From assembly GCA_008973525.1 (NCBI GenBank), contig WACJ01000113.1, positions 868,001-932,000 of the forward strand: DNA of 64,000 nucleotides. Reading direction: 5' to 3'. A program made the translations under genes and the position numbers. The DNA comes from Stenopsyche tienmushanensis (lineage: Eukaryota > Arthropoda > Insecta > Trichoptera > Stenopsychidae). Positions 11,686 to 24,296 of the stretch are shown here, piece by piece. Each line of letters begins with the position of its first letter. The stretch's first letter is position 1. Under the pieces are notes generated by a model. That model was given only the letters and a program-made list of their open reading frames with translations. It searched no databases and was not told the DNA's origin.

Positions 11686-11930
11686 CTTCGAACTGTTATT
11701 ATTTCATTTCGGTTTTAGTTTCGATTACATTCCTAACATTTATATCGGTTAGATTAGGGTTTTCGTTCCAGCAAAAATAACGGTTTTGATCCAATTTGAA
11801 GCCTTATATTTTTCATATCTGTTTCAGTTACGTTCCTAATATTTATATTGGTTCGGATACGGTTTTCGTTTCGGGAAAAATAACAGTTTTACCGGTTATC
11901 GGTTTTCAGTATCGTTCCGATTTGAAGTCC
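11686..11930 (+). repeat. TTCGGTTT-rich repeat, two imperfect tandem units
   Basis: Two units of about 110-120 bases each contain a CATTTCGGTTTTAG-like start, a CCTAAYATTTATAT core, GGTTTTCGTT and AAAAATAACRGTTTT. A related unit lies at 47366-47608. No coding capacity is visible. It is an interspersed repeat of unknown class. Confidence 0.65.
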
Positions 11931-14270
11931 AGATTTTAACACTTCTTCGACCTGTCAAAATCACATCTAACTTTCTTATTATTCCATTTCCTTGAAACTA
12001 TAAGCAGAAGTTCTATCCCCAGCTGGGTGTTTTCAAAATTCTGGTTGTTTTACCAAAATTTTGATATAGTACAGATGATTAAGCGATCTATCATTTCTTT
12101 AGTTTATTAAGAATATATTATTTGATTATGCATACTTTATGTACTTACTGTACTATTTATATTTACTACAACACTTCCACACACCTTTAAAAAAATCCTT
12201 TTTACGGGTTTTTTCCTGCATTCTTTCTACGCTAGGCGTATGCTAGTAAAGCTTTCCGATGTGCTACCGTGAGGAATTTTGGTTTTTTTTATTTTATCAA
12301 CTTTTTTCTTATCTTTTAGGATCGCCCTGGTTGAATAGTATTTCAACTGATTATATAATGATATAGCTATTACTAGACTCAAGTATGGAGGGAAGACCAT
12401 TTACTTCATTCGGTTACTAGATGTGCTCTACTGTTTTATAATGTTTTTTTAGTTTTCCTCTATTATTGTATCAGGGATGTAGTTCCTGTTGAGCTCAAAA
12501 ACTTTAAAAGTGATGTTCCTATTGCCACAAATTTAGAGGAACGCCAAACCAATTAATTTTAAAATTGAATAGATAATTAGCACATTCACGAACTAGTACT
12601 GTTCTTAACTCTTGTAGCTTCAATATAATATAAGATAAGCCATAGCGTCTAAGATATGTTTCTCGAGTGCAAAGGGTTAATATAGGTATCCTTACATTTT
12701 AATCTTTCTTAGAAACGAGCAATGAAAGATTCCGACGTGGATCTGAAGATATAACGTCTTACATAACGAAATGCTCGTCGATACATCCCAAAAAACAAAG
12801 ATCGGCTCCATTCGCGGAGTCTGTATGCAAACATGGATGAGTTTGTTTTGAAAATTCCTAAATCGCCGCGTGAAATTGTGTATTTTATGGAGAAGAAATT
12901 ATTTGAAATGTGATCAATCCAAACATTGAGACTTGTGAACTTTGGTTTGTTGATTTTGCTATGACAGTAGCTCGGTTGTTCACGATCAAAGGCTTTTTTG
13001 TTAGCCCGGACACCAAATGTGGCAACGCCTGTGCATCGGATCCAGTTTACAAACTTTACCGAGGCCCCCAAATATTTACATAGTTAATTTATTCTCATCG
13101 ACTTTTTAATCTGTGGAAATTAAATATTTATCTAATAATTCGTGCCCAAATATAACCGCATCCTTCTGCAACACTTCCGCCTCTAACTCTAATATCGATC
13201 ACTCCCAGCTGGGAAGACAACGAGTACAATCGAATGAAAGCATCGCCGGAACTGAAATCGCAGATCGGGTGTCGGTATTTTATTGTGAGCTTTTTTTGAG
13301 CTCTCCCCGTTTTGTGTATAATATATAAACGGTTTTGTTGTGACACACGTTTCAACCCTTGGGGTCGGTGCGACGCCCCATTATTTCATTTACAGGTGAT
13401 ATTCGACGCCGCATCCACTGATCTTACCTGATTCATCCCCATTCCGTCAATCACTTCTATGATCTCTCTTTTATGTTTGCGCAGAATGGTTTAAAAAATA
13501 CTGTTTGAATGACGCGATTTATTTTGCTTCAATGGTCTCTATGAGCCTTACGCGAAGCCCCAATTTTTTGCTTTGTAAACATTGACGGATTAGTGCGAAG
13601 TAAACATGTCGACTTTATTTCCCATCAATGTTTGATGGGATTAAATCCCGAACTGAACTTCAAGAGCGAACAATTATTTTGAATAAAATAACGCATATTT
13701 TCATAAAAGCTATGCGGAAATGTGCAATTAGATTAGCGCGGTTCAATTGAAACACTTGATGCACTCCTAAAAATTACGTTCGTCGAGTTTCATTCAATTT
13801 TAATACAACTACTCATTATTATATTGGAATTTGATTGTGAATTAATTAACAAACTATAGGTATTTCGCGTATTTTTGTGTGTATATCAAACGTTTTGGCA
13901 TCTGAGAGATGGTATTTAACCTTTTGCTAATAAGTATTTGCAAACTAAGAAGAATAATCGTTTGGTCATAGTTTGATATAGAACATTTTGTAGAAATATT
14001 ATTTTAGTAAATTTCGGAAGTATTTATTAAGCCACCATAAGATAGATTTATTGTCTTTGGACTTCTCCTTGCCACAATTCATTTCTTATTCATTAAGATC
14101 TTTCTAATAAGCTTCTTGCACTTAAACTTCGGCTCTTTGTCGCAATTGTGCTTTTAATTGCTCCTTCAAAATATACTTATCTATTAAATGAGAATTTCAT
14201 ATGATGTTCTATAAAGTTATTTTGAGACGATGTTCTCTCGCGATGCGAATATTAGAGCAACATCGCATAT

Positions 14271-14335
14271 CCAACGATATATAGTCGTTGGTACTTTGCG
14301 CAAGTATTGCCAACGACGATATATCGTTGTTCGGC
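14271..14335. repeat. two adjacent palindromes around ACGATATAT
   Basis: CCAACGA (14271-14277) pairs with TCGTTGG (14285-14291). A second palindrome, AACGACGATATATCGTTGTT (14312-14331), pairs end to end if G-T pairs are allowed, and its left half is also complementary to the first. The pair could be a MITE-like or cruciform-forming unit. Confidence 0.55.
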
Positions 14336-14900
14336 ATTAAAGTTTTAACTCTTTAAAGTGCTAAAGTTCGATATATTGTCGATTGTAAAACTAATGAGGA
14401 CTGCGATCACTAATTGGCTCATTGATTAATTCAAATACGAGTTATTTCTGTGCGTCAGGGTTTAATCTTGTAGATCCTTGTAACCCAATGGACCGCCCAG
14501 ATGAATATATCAAAGGAATTATTGGAATACAGATGAAAAGGATAAAATTTCAGGACGATGCTTGACTGCATCTCAAAATTGATTTTCGGAAGTCGAAAAT
14601 CTTTTTCATTTCAAAGATCACCTGTTTCTAGTTCATTTAAAATAAATGTAGGCAATATTTTGCCTTCTGTCTCTTGTTCTGGTCCTTATCCATCTCAAGG
14701 CATATTTATATACAACTTTAATATAAGTTTGTACATTTGATAAGGGAAGTGCAAAATGATGGCTTAAAGGATAAGAAAGATTTTCAATTCTTGATTTATA
14801 GAAGTGAGAAGTATTAAAGGTAATGGAAGACAGTACGAAGTGCTTGAAGTTTATTGAAAAAAATATCTCTGCTTTTTATTGACGCCCTAGAAAATTTGTA

Positions 14901-14952
14901 GCATAGTTCTGCAGTGGATTGTTTGTGGCAGCACTATGATGATGATATCTAA
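14901..14952 (+). repeat. 350-bp interspersed repeat, 3' fragment
   Basis: GCATAGTTCTGCAGTGGATTG and GTGGCAGCACTATGATGATG correspond to the last 50 bases of the 45928-46312 copy, including the ATG-rich tail. Only the 3' end is present, as expected from 5'-truncated retroposition. Confidence 0.6.
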
Positions 14953-15313
14953 TTATTGATATCCTCGATAGATTTGTGTGTTTCGATCATGTTCTTCGTA
15001 TTTTCGTCAACTGTTTTCAGTTTCAGCTTAAATGTATTCACCTATGAACTAAGGAAGCTTTTCAAAATATCGATTGTGCATATGTTAGGTGATAAGAGTG
15101 AAAAAATTGCTACGATCGTCGTTTTAAGTGATCTGTTCGCATCGAATTTGAAGCGATTGGCTCTGGGCGGCACGCCCGAGGGGCGGCCAAATCGACAAAA
15201 ACAATATAAAGCAACGATCTCGATGAAGTCATATATCACTCCGCCTGCTTAAAAGTTGCCATAAATTCAATTTTGCAAAAAAGTTCTGGACGTTTAATTA
15301 ATTTACGAAGGTC

Positions 15314-15493
15314 TATATAAGGGGGCGGCGAAAAGATTTCTCGCTTCCTGCTCGACATGGAAACTCGTTCCTCCTTATCGAAGCTCTCGATGGCGAGGTC
15401 GCGGAAGACGATATAAATACTCCCTTCTTGTTCGTTGATAAATGGCCGGTATCGAGAAACGTTTGATGGAGCGAGTGCGTGGTGATGAAAGAG
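15314..15493 (+). promoter_or_regulatory. pan: candidate intragenic promoter and alternative first exon of pan
   Basis: A TATA box TATATAAGG (15314-15322) in GGGGGCGGCG-flanked DNA is followed by a second TATAAA (15412-15417). About 75 bases later comes a consensus donor, GAAAGAG|GTGAGT, with GT at 15494. A transcript starting here and splicing to 53499 would be in phase 0 with ATG AAA GAG (15485-15493), reading MKE then EKSGEPYSS. That product would lack the Armadillo-binding domain, like the truncated LEF/TCF forms made from internal promoters in vertebrates. Against it, upstream ATGs at 15357 (19-codon frame) and 15442 (17 codons then out of phase) precede the in-phase ATG. No transcript evidence is available here. 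Confidence 0.3.
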
Positions 15494-15539
15494 GTGAGTA
15501 TTGATAGGTAAAAATGAGTTGACCCATCAAGTTACATAA

Positions 15540-15870
15540 CGAGGCGAGTGGCGTACGGCGGGTGGCGAGAGGCGAGCGGCGAGTGAGACGGTGTGACCGG
15601 TTTTGGGTTCAGTTCCCTCTAACGAGAGGGCGTACTCCGGACCTGGACTCGGAGTTTGAGCTGGAGCTGGAGCACCCCAAATACGCTGCAGACAATAAAT
15701 AACACGCACAACACATATCGCCTCGGGACTCATCGCTCCCTCTCGCACCTGTCGCCCTCCGCGAGCGCCCTCTCGCTCTCTCGCTTCTTACCTTGTTAAA
15801 GCCAGGTAATTCGTAACCTGGCCGGTTCTTCGGTCTCGCGCCTTGTACAGGCGTGAGGTAATTTCGTTCC
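15540..15870. other. GC-rich tract with short hairpins
   Basis: A run of GGCGAG/GGCGGG units (about 15541-15590) is followed by CT-rich DNA (15725-15785) and a 7-bp-arm hairpin, GCCAGGT (15801-15807) with ACCTGGC (15816-15822). A smaller CGCCT/AGGCG hairpin follows at about 15840. The tract continues the GC island that carries the candidate promoter at 15.3 kb. No frame in it is convincing. Confidence 0.4.
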
Positions 15871-16410
15871 CAAAGAAGACCCTGCTTTTTATTGTGAATA
15901 AAAATATAGACTATTCAAACACTTTTTTCGTCACAGATGCTAATTGTCATTCAAATAATACCATCGCCGACAATGTTCGGATGAAGATCGTCGCGCCTCT
16001 TGGCGCGTGTTAAATTTAGAACTGATTTATCGCGATATTTCCGCAACCGCGTATTATTAGCACGATGAATGACCTTTTTCCATCGCGTATCTATACAGTG
16101 TTCATTCATAATTTGCTGGAAACTCCGGACTTCTTGTGTTAAATTTATCTATTATAGTACGGGAAGCAGCGATATTATTTGTGCAATTATTCCTACAAAG
16201 TTGTTTCTTTATCATATTGTCGTTTCAATATTGTAAATAAATAAAACGGCAGTATTCGCGATGATATTTTTGTTAAGGCCAACGGCAGTCTACCGACACT
16301 TGTAACTATTTTTGAGACCTGTAAATAAAAATGATATAAATATCTTATACTACAAGACTGAAATAATGTCATAGCTGCTTATAATATAAACTATATGTAC
16401 TTAATAATGC

Positions 16411-16590
16411 TTTGAAAGTTGCAATACTTAAATCAAGTTCCCGCGCTATAATTGTAATACATGTCTACTGAAGCCTTAGCCACCTTATATCGAAAGTAGA
16501 AGACGTTTTTGAAGACGTATTTGACAATAATTAATGTAAACTACTTGTGGACAAAAAATTAGCTTTATAGATTTGAATTTAATACCAGTG
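16411..16590 (-). repeat. 200-bp interspersed repeat, copy 1 (inverted)
   Basis: The reverse complement shares with the copies at 33025 and 39463 the ordered words TTTTTTGTCCACAAGTAGTTTAC, GGTGGCTAAGGCTTC-GTAGAC and GGAACTTGATTTAAGTATTGCAA. The divergence is high. No coding capacity or clear ends were seen. Confidence 0.65.
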
Positions 16591-18348
16591 TGTATTATTC
16601 ACGTTGTCCCATACGTTTTTACTGATTAAAACAATTCTGGGAATATCTGAGTATAAAAATACATTATTATTTATTAAAACACTATTAGTTATTTTATATT
16701 ACTAAAATATTATATATAGAGGTAACCAGATATAAGGGGAACCAGAAATAAATCACATATTAATTTTTTCTACATATTCTTATAAATGTAATTTTCATCA
16801 TTTCACAACAAAACTTTTCGACTTTGATTTAAAAAAAAACTCGATTAAATAGATTTCGACTTCAGATATAATTCTAAAGTGTTTATCTCTTGATGTATGC
16901 TCTGTGAGCCCAGATAGAAAATTATCGGAAGAAGCTTGGGGAATATGGAGGGTGTAATAGAATCTCCCAGTTTAACTCCTGACTTTTTCCATGTGCCATT
17001 CTTACTTTGTGGTGTGCATTATCGTGATGAAGACTTATAACCTTTCTGTCAAACAAACTTCAACATTTTCACTGTTGCTGTAAGCCCTGAAGGTTCGCGT
17101 TGCACTAACAGGAATCCAAATTTCTTAACCTTTGTTGTTGTTGATTGTTTACACTACATAAGAAACATTAGCTCAACTTCCATTAACTAAAGCTTATTCT
17201 TCCAATTCAACATCAATCTCTCAAGAGTCAACTTGGTCAACAATTTTCTTTCCATTATTATTTCTAAAAGACGATAGAATAAATTTACATCGGAGCAAAA
17301 TCGATGTCTCAACGTGTGAGTTTAAATATATACTTTTACTATACTCATTTTAGGAATCTATTTGTTCGAAATGTTGATTTGCGGCATAAATATGCCTACA
17401 TAAATTAATAATATTTGATACAATTTATTTTATTGTTTAGTGCTAAAAAGATTTCTCGTTTATTTTTATTTCGATAGCTTGAAATGTCAAAAGTCCTCCT
17501 TCTCTTTTACAAATCAATCAATTTTTACACCTGAGATCTCAAAAGCTCCTCAGCATTAATAATTACATCAATATTTTTGCTAAATATTACACTGGTTTAC
17601 TGCGCCAAATCTTTTTCAACAGGTGCTTGTAATATATATATTTTTTCTTTGAGAACTTATAAGCTCAGGTATGATTCATTCACTAATCAAATTCTTAAAC
17701 TGGTAGATTTCATTTTGTTTCGTTTTTCATTAAAAAAATGTGAAAATGGCATAATTCTGCACCATGTAGCTGCACATCTTCATTCATTCATTCCGAATCC
17801 AAATTGAACGTATAACCATAGAAAACTCATACTAATTTTAATAAGATTCGATTATCTATGAATTAATCAGGTAACTGATTGATTTTTTTTAAAGATTTTA
17901 CATGATTTTACGTACTCCATTTAACTTTGGTTTCCGAAGGAGGTACGCGATGTCTCCAACAATATTTATTCATTACATTTTTATTGACAAATAAAGGCTA
18001 TGTGGATAGATCGAATTTGTTAAAATAAAGATTTATACACAGATATCATCAGAATAATATGACGTTGCCTTTGACTATTTAGATGAATTGATTTTTTTTT
18101 TTTTCATGTAGTGCTTTTCTACTGCCTTTCATATATAGTTAAGAATTAGGATAAATATTATCTAAATAGATTTTTTTATTAAACCAACCAGGATTTAGTA
18201 TTAATGCCTAAATTCAGATATAACGTATTTAATTATTTAATTTTTCACATCCTGGTAATTAAAATAAAGCTGGATCGAGACGATCGATCATAAATATGAA
18301 TACTTTCATCCAAATATATTGATACGGTGATAATTTTTTTACATAATC

Positions 18349-18424
18349 TGGATTCGAGCCAGAACATTTATTATAAGAATCCAGGAATTAACCCACTCTA
18401 CCAATACTCGGCTCTCTGTTTAGT
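18349..18424 (-). mobile_element. tRNA-derived SINE-like relic
   Basis: Read on the - strand, an A-box-like TTGGTAGAGTGGG follows GCCGAGTA, and a B-box GGCTCGAATCC (18350-18360) lies about 50 bases further. The 3' side runs into AT-rich DNA without an acceptor stem, so a working tRNA gene is unlikely. Confidence 0.4.
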
Positions 18425-19380
18425 TTACCTGTAATATACACATATAATGTAAAATACTTGAATCATTTCGACTCGCCATCATGAATTAAACGTTTTTGCT
18501 TTCATTACATAAACTTGTTTGACATTTGTTCTGATGTTCTGTTTGTGTAGAAATTATTGATCCAAAATTAAATTTTAAAAAATCGTAACATCAAATAATG
18601 TGTTTTTTCAATCCTATTGAAACGACGGGTTACAAAATATAAGTCCATTCATACCCCACTTAGAATTGTTCTAGTCAAATAAATTCAGTCGAATCGCCAT
18701 ATATCTAAGCGTACATGTTAAAAATATAAATCGCTCATTTTCTGTGTGTTATTTCTGGCGTTATAAATCACCAATCTTAATAGGTAGATTATTTTATATC
18801 GATTTCATTCGTAATGTTACTTAATTGTTGTTTCACGAGGGATGCCTTTTATTGGATATATCTAATCAAATTTATATGCAAGTATGTTAGCACGTGGTGA
18901 CAAGTGGCAGCGAAAAGCCTAAACCTACAAGGCATGAATATGTTTAAAACGGGTTAGCGAGACCGGACGGGATGAATAAGTGGGACGTAATTCACTTTGC
19001 TCCGGGGTACTAAAAATGTTAATCCTGATGTGATGGCCTCGTAGAAAAATGCGTCAAAAAACATCTTAAGAGGTGATAATTCATCCGCGGCGTAATTATA
19101 GTCAGCTCTATTACAAAAAGGATGTGGGTGTTCCGATAATTCATTTCATATTTATGTGCTTCGGAGATTCTCGCGGCGCGTTAAAACTGGTGCAATTTTA
19201 TTCCATTATGCTTGGAGAAATTAAAAGAAATTCTCGAGAATTCGTCCGAAGAAATTCGATCTTGAGATTTTGCGTATGGTTTTTACGGTGGGCAATTTGT
19301 TGCACTATGCGTGCCATATTTCACTTAGGAGCGGGGCACGGTCATTACTTCTCGACCAACGTTTTCCACCCTCCGATTTT

Positions 19381-19400
19381 ACAGGTGCCGTGGCACCTGT
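19381..19400. promoter_or_regulatory. inverted CAGGTG/CACCTG E-box pair
   Basis: ACAGGTGCC and its exact complement GGCACCTGT are separated by two bases. CAGGTG is the E-box recognised by Snail and ZEB/Zfh-1 zinc-finger repressors, and also by some bHLH dimers. The perfect 9-bp dyad in AT-rich intron DNA is unlikely to be random but could equally be a relic palindrome. Confidence 0.35.
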
Positions 19401-20589
19401 TTAAGTCCCGAGCGTATGAATGAAATATACAGACACGCAGGATTCAACCTTGCAAGTCTCCGTCGAGGACCTGATCGACGTCAAATTCTGACGGGCGATA
19501 TTTATTCAAGAGTTGTCAGATTCTTGCCTGCCTAGTAAACCGGTGTGTCTGAATCGAATTCCTCTCCCATGCCGGTCTACTCGTTTAGCATAAAATTGAA
19601 GTACGCTGCATCTTTGCATTTCAATATATGCACTCATTAATATACTCACATGCACGCATTGCTCTTAGCAGACTTCGCCCAATGTCCCCGTCTCTTACAC
19701 CATCGTAAATATTGTGTCATTAAAGCTACACTTTCGACACTGTAATAATCCGATAATGATCGCTGATTAAAGAAGATTGATAGTTGCTTTAAAATCAGTT
19801 GACAACCATGACGTTTTTTATCATTTCAACGCCCATCTTCAATATAATTTTCCTGTGGTGGCAAAGAAAATTGACTAGAACAAAATGCAACGGTAAATAT
19901 ATGAATTCAAGATAAAACTGTACAATAAAATCCTTGTTGTTCAAATTGCAACAATATTTACATTGAGAGATTTTTTATAATTGAGTACTCTTACGAACTA
20001 TTTTTATTCTGGCCGCCAAAGAATCCAAGCAATTTAAAAATATTTACGTCGAAGTTTAAATTTATTCGTATGAATTCCTCTCGTGACCAAGTCCAAAATT
20101 AGCATCAACCCTATAGGTAGCCCTTTGATAAAGTGGTTGAAATCTACAGAAGATGATGATAATGATTTCATAGTTGCAAATGGTTTTACTTGACCGTTCT
20201 ACTTTACGTAAATCAACACTGATTGACTCTGCCCGTTTTTATAATATAAGCTAAATTGTCTAATCCCTCTTTTTTCGTCATCGCTTAAACATTGGTCCCA
20301 ACCGTATAAGACGGCTAGGAAAACCGACTTATGCCACTTCAGGTTTGAATTTACTCCAATATCAATGCGGAGATCCGTTCTTAGAAGTAGACCATGTTCT
20401 GTGGACACCTTCGGGCATGAAGTTCGATCGCGAGGCGCTCATTCGTCGTGTCAGCGGTCCGAAAAGCGGACCGATTGGACACAGAGCTTATGGTCACTCC
20501 GTCCTCTTTTAAGAAGGCGATAACGTAGAGATCGTACATACGTGGTCGCAAGCGAGACTAGACTTTTTCCACTCATAAAACCTATGTCT

Positions 20590-20840
20590 ACCTATTGTCT
20601 CAGACGTGAAGTGATCATCCATGGTTATGAATTTATCAAAAAACTCGACTTTATTATTGTGAAACACTCGATTAAAACATCATTATGAAAGTGTTTTTTT
20701 TCCATTGTAAGCAAACGCGGCACCCATCTTGCGCACAGCTTTTTCATGTCCAAATTTTCAGTCAATATGCGATGTACAGCGCTTTTTGAAAGGCCTACCA
20801 TGTCTGCTAGCTCGCCTACTTTTGGGACTATCTTCATGTA
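20590..20840 (-). mobile_element. mariner transposase fragment (N-terminal part)
   Basis: The - strand frame contains LADMVGLSKSAVHRILTENL followed by CARWVPRLLT, the second helix-turn-helix and the conserved WVPRLLT block of mariner transposases. An ATG at 20837 opens this fragment in mid-domain. A stop follows the FLINS segment, after which a few mariner-like residues (MDD in place of the first catalytic VDE) may continue. The element is decayed and lacks most of the catalytic DD34D region. Confidence 0.65.
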
Positions 20841-20904
20841 CTATTTTAAATTGCACATAATAGTATTTGATATTTACCTTTTTTAAAAATTCGAAAGATT
20901 TCCA

Positions 20905-20918
20905 GGGGGGGGGGGGGG
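20905..20918. repeat. run of 14 G residues
   Basis: Fourteen consecutive G bases stand in otherwise AT-rich DNA beside the mariner fragment. The run is mutable and hard to sequence, so its exact length is uncertain. Confidence 0.8.
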
Positions 20919-23900
20919 ACGCAAGTTAGATACTTGCCACGGGTGCTTCATACTCTTGTTACGGCTCTGGCATCAAATATAACAGGATGCTAGAAATCAC
21001 ACGTTTACATGCATTTTTCATGTTCAGATTGTATCTATATTGATGTCGATTCCTTATTATAAATCTCATAGGATAAGTATATTTTTATTAAAATACATTC
21101 GGTCGCTTGAATAGTTTCTCAACACTCTTTCAAGCAAAAATGTTTGTTCTTCAAAACTGCATTTTTACCATTTGGATATCATGTTTGTTTGAAATATGTA
21201 TTTGCTAAATGTAATACTGGAAATGTACAAATTTATGTAAATGGATAAGATTAAACGTATATCTGTCTGCCTGTACTTTTTGCGTTATACGCGTTTTGAT
21301 ATTGGCTTATATTAAATTTTGTATAATAAAAAACATTTTCAAAATTTCAAATCAGATATATGCTTTTTTTGTAAAATATAAGTTAATAAAACCGCAAAAA
21401 TGCATTTAAAAATTGTAACCATTCATGCATTCATTGTCATGTTTGATAAATATATTTCCCTTAAACGATAGATTTAATTTTCACACAAAAACGTCATCAG
21501 TTGGGTCGCTAAAGGGATAGATTATAGGGTATCTGCATTAAAGCGGATTGTTTTGAGCTGTTTGACCGACATAAATTTGGCGTGGTTTGCTAAAAAAAAC
21601 AAGTAACGCGTAGGTCAATTTCGACCCCTATTCGACATCCAACAATCAACTCTAAATATTTTCTACTGTCAGACTTGCCTATGATCACGAGTGAATTCCT
21701 CATCGTGTGATTCGAATTGATGAAATTAATTCAATTCAATCAAAATGGTCGTTAAAATATAACGAGATCGTGCGTAGTATTCGCATCGAGGATTTAATGC
21801 GTATAAATCGTCGGGGAGAAATTTTTCAATAAAAGTTATTTTCTTATAAAGCATAATGTATACATTTTTTTGGGTCACATGCGTAATTCCTATCTGTATA
21901 AGGCTTAATGCAAAAGTATTCCGTCGAGGAAAAACATCATAACGATCGCTTTAAAATTCCTCTACATACATTAAATGCTTCCACTGTAATTGGAAAAAAA
22001 ACACTATTATTGCGACGATCAGTGATGCTCAACGTTTTTTTTTTGTCTATCAAACATTTGAGTATAAAGCCACGATTTAATATTTAGTATTGTGGTTGGA
22101 TTTAATCGCTTTTAGTTTTAGTGTCATCGCACAGTATTCTCGGAATGCCGAAAGAATTGTTCGAAATGGTTGATAAGGATGTCGATTGAGTGCACCTTTT
22201 GTGTGGATAAATGGGTTATTATCTAGCTAATTCCCCACCATTATTTGCTGCGGAATAATTTTCAACAATATTTCATAATAATTAACGATGATGAAATATT
22301 CAACGAAACGACTGGGTATTAAAGCTTTTCGTTGGCAATAAAAGTCAGCGCTAATTTATGAACGTTCCTTTGTGGGCTATTTTTTCGATCAAGTTTTCGC
22401 AAAAAATGAATTGTGCCGATCGAAATTTAAATGAAATTTATTGGATATTTATGGGCTTCGACTTTGGCAATCTTCACGTTTTATAAATCTCAACAAATAG
22501 GTTTTTTGTTCCCGTTCCATCTCCAATCCTCAGCAGTGTATCAATCGTTTTTTAAGTTTTCTCAAACCAGTTTGACCGCTTGATGAATCGATTGCACTTC
22601 GAGTTACACAAGGGTTTTTATTCTATCGAGCAAGAGTTGATTATACTTTGACACATTTCTTTTATAGGGTACGACCGCGTCATATTAGCCGTTGTGTTTG
22701 CCTGCTATTTCAATTTCGAATCGACGCAATAAATCGCGACCAGTTTGAGAAGCTTCGATATAGTTTGCCTCTCAGGGCATAATGGTATTTCTCCTTTTTG
22801 TGTTTGTCCTTTTCAAATTTTGTCCCTCAAAATTGGATTCCGAGAGAGAGATATGAGTTTCGAAATCGCACAATGAGTATTGTTGGTGCATCAAGAAAGA
22901 AGCACAAAACATGCACAGGTAATAATTTCTGTACCTGTATCCTTGGAAAATTTGTATTTGCACCTGCAATTTTTGACGTGCAAAGAGTCGGTAGCGAAAT
23001 TATGTTTTGATTGTTCAACCAATTAAGGAAAATTGATCAAATTAATCATATCTACCAGAGCATTGAAGCATTCTATATCCTCAAAGAGTAAGGAGCTGAA
23101 CAGATAATACCTGCGTTCCAAAAACAAGCCTGTCTACTTTAGAATTTTAATTTATGAAATCGTATAAATCAGGGCGCTTGCTGGCAAAACATGATCATGA
23201 GAAGTGTCAAACATTATTTGCAACCACGATTTTTCATCTTATAACCATTATTTCGAATACAAATCTGCTTAAATTGTAATTGTGGAATCATCATGGAAAA
23301 TTAATCTAGATCGTCTTTAAAAATACTCACACTACAAGAAATGACGCTTTATTCGGCCGGCGTAAAAAAAAGCTGTCGAAAGCTTATTCCGAAGAAAACC
23401 GATTATTGCCAGATAAGTAATTACTTTTTTATCGTTGCTCACTGAAGTAAACTTCCTTTCAATACCTTGCTTCTAACAGGGTAATTAAGCTGTGGAGGCT
23501 TAACGATCGATGCTTATTTTGTGTAGGGAGCAATTTCATCCAAAATAATGAAATTTTAATCAATCATGTTTTGCAGCGCGAAACAATGCAGCGGTCTCCC
23601 GATTCGAATCCATCTGCGACCATAAAATCGTCGCAATGGCCAATGTGTAGACCCAATAAATACAAAACAAAGGATCGGTAATCCGAACGTATAATTGAGC
23701 CATCATCAGTCAGGTGAAATTTAGTAACACCGCGAAACAGGTGGCTCCAATACGATCCTCGATCGAGTCGTGTGTCTAAAAATTCATCTCGGCACAATAA
23801 AGATCAAATAGCTTCGTTCTAAAATTATTTTTTGCCTTTGAAAAGTTGACATTTGTAATGTGTTAAAAAGGCAGGCACCGTGTTCTCAAATTTATCTTTT

Positions 23901-24296
23901 TGTTCAACTCCTCGACTGCAAAATGTTGCTCTTCGTTTAGCGTGTAATAAAGTTTATTTGTCAAATATACTTGTGACAGAATGACGTTGATTTTTTATTA
24001 AACAGGGATCATGCTTAAGACTGTCGTGACGCAAAATTTTCAGTGTGCGGTCTACGCAGGGCGGGTCTTTAATTGAATCGGTTTTCATTTTATATGCATA
24101 ACAATTTAGGATTACGAGAGAATATTTGACTTTTAAAAGATTTTTCGGCATCCAGAATAGACTTTCGGATTAGAGCGTCCCAAATGAGAAAAAAAAATCG
24201 GGTTCTTCCCGCAGAGCTCTATTGTTTTGTGTGGAGTAATCCGGTCCACATCTTAATCGGCAGTATTTTAATGAAACCCCATCTGTATATAGGCAC

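Noticed and set aside
19073..19423. 116-codon + frame
   Set aside because: Composition is rich in Phe, Ile and Arg as in random AT-rich frames; no motif, Kozak context or splice support.
20199..20408. minus-strand 69-codon frame beside the mariner fragment
   Set aside because: It looks protein-like (DLRIDIGVNSNLKWHKSVF) but does not match mariner blocks, and no family was recognised, so it is not called.
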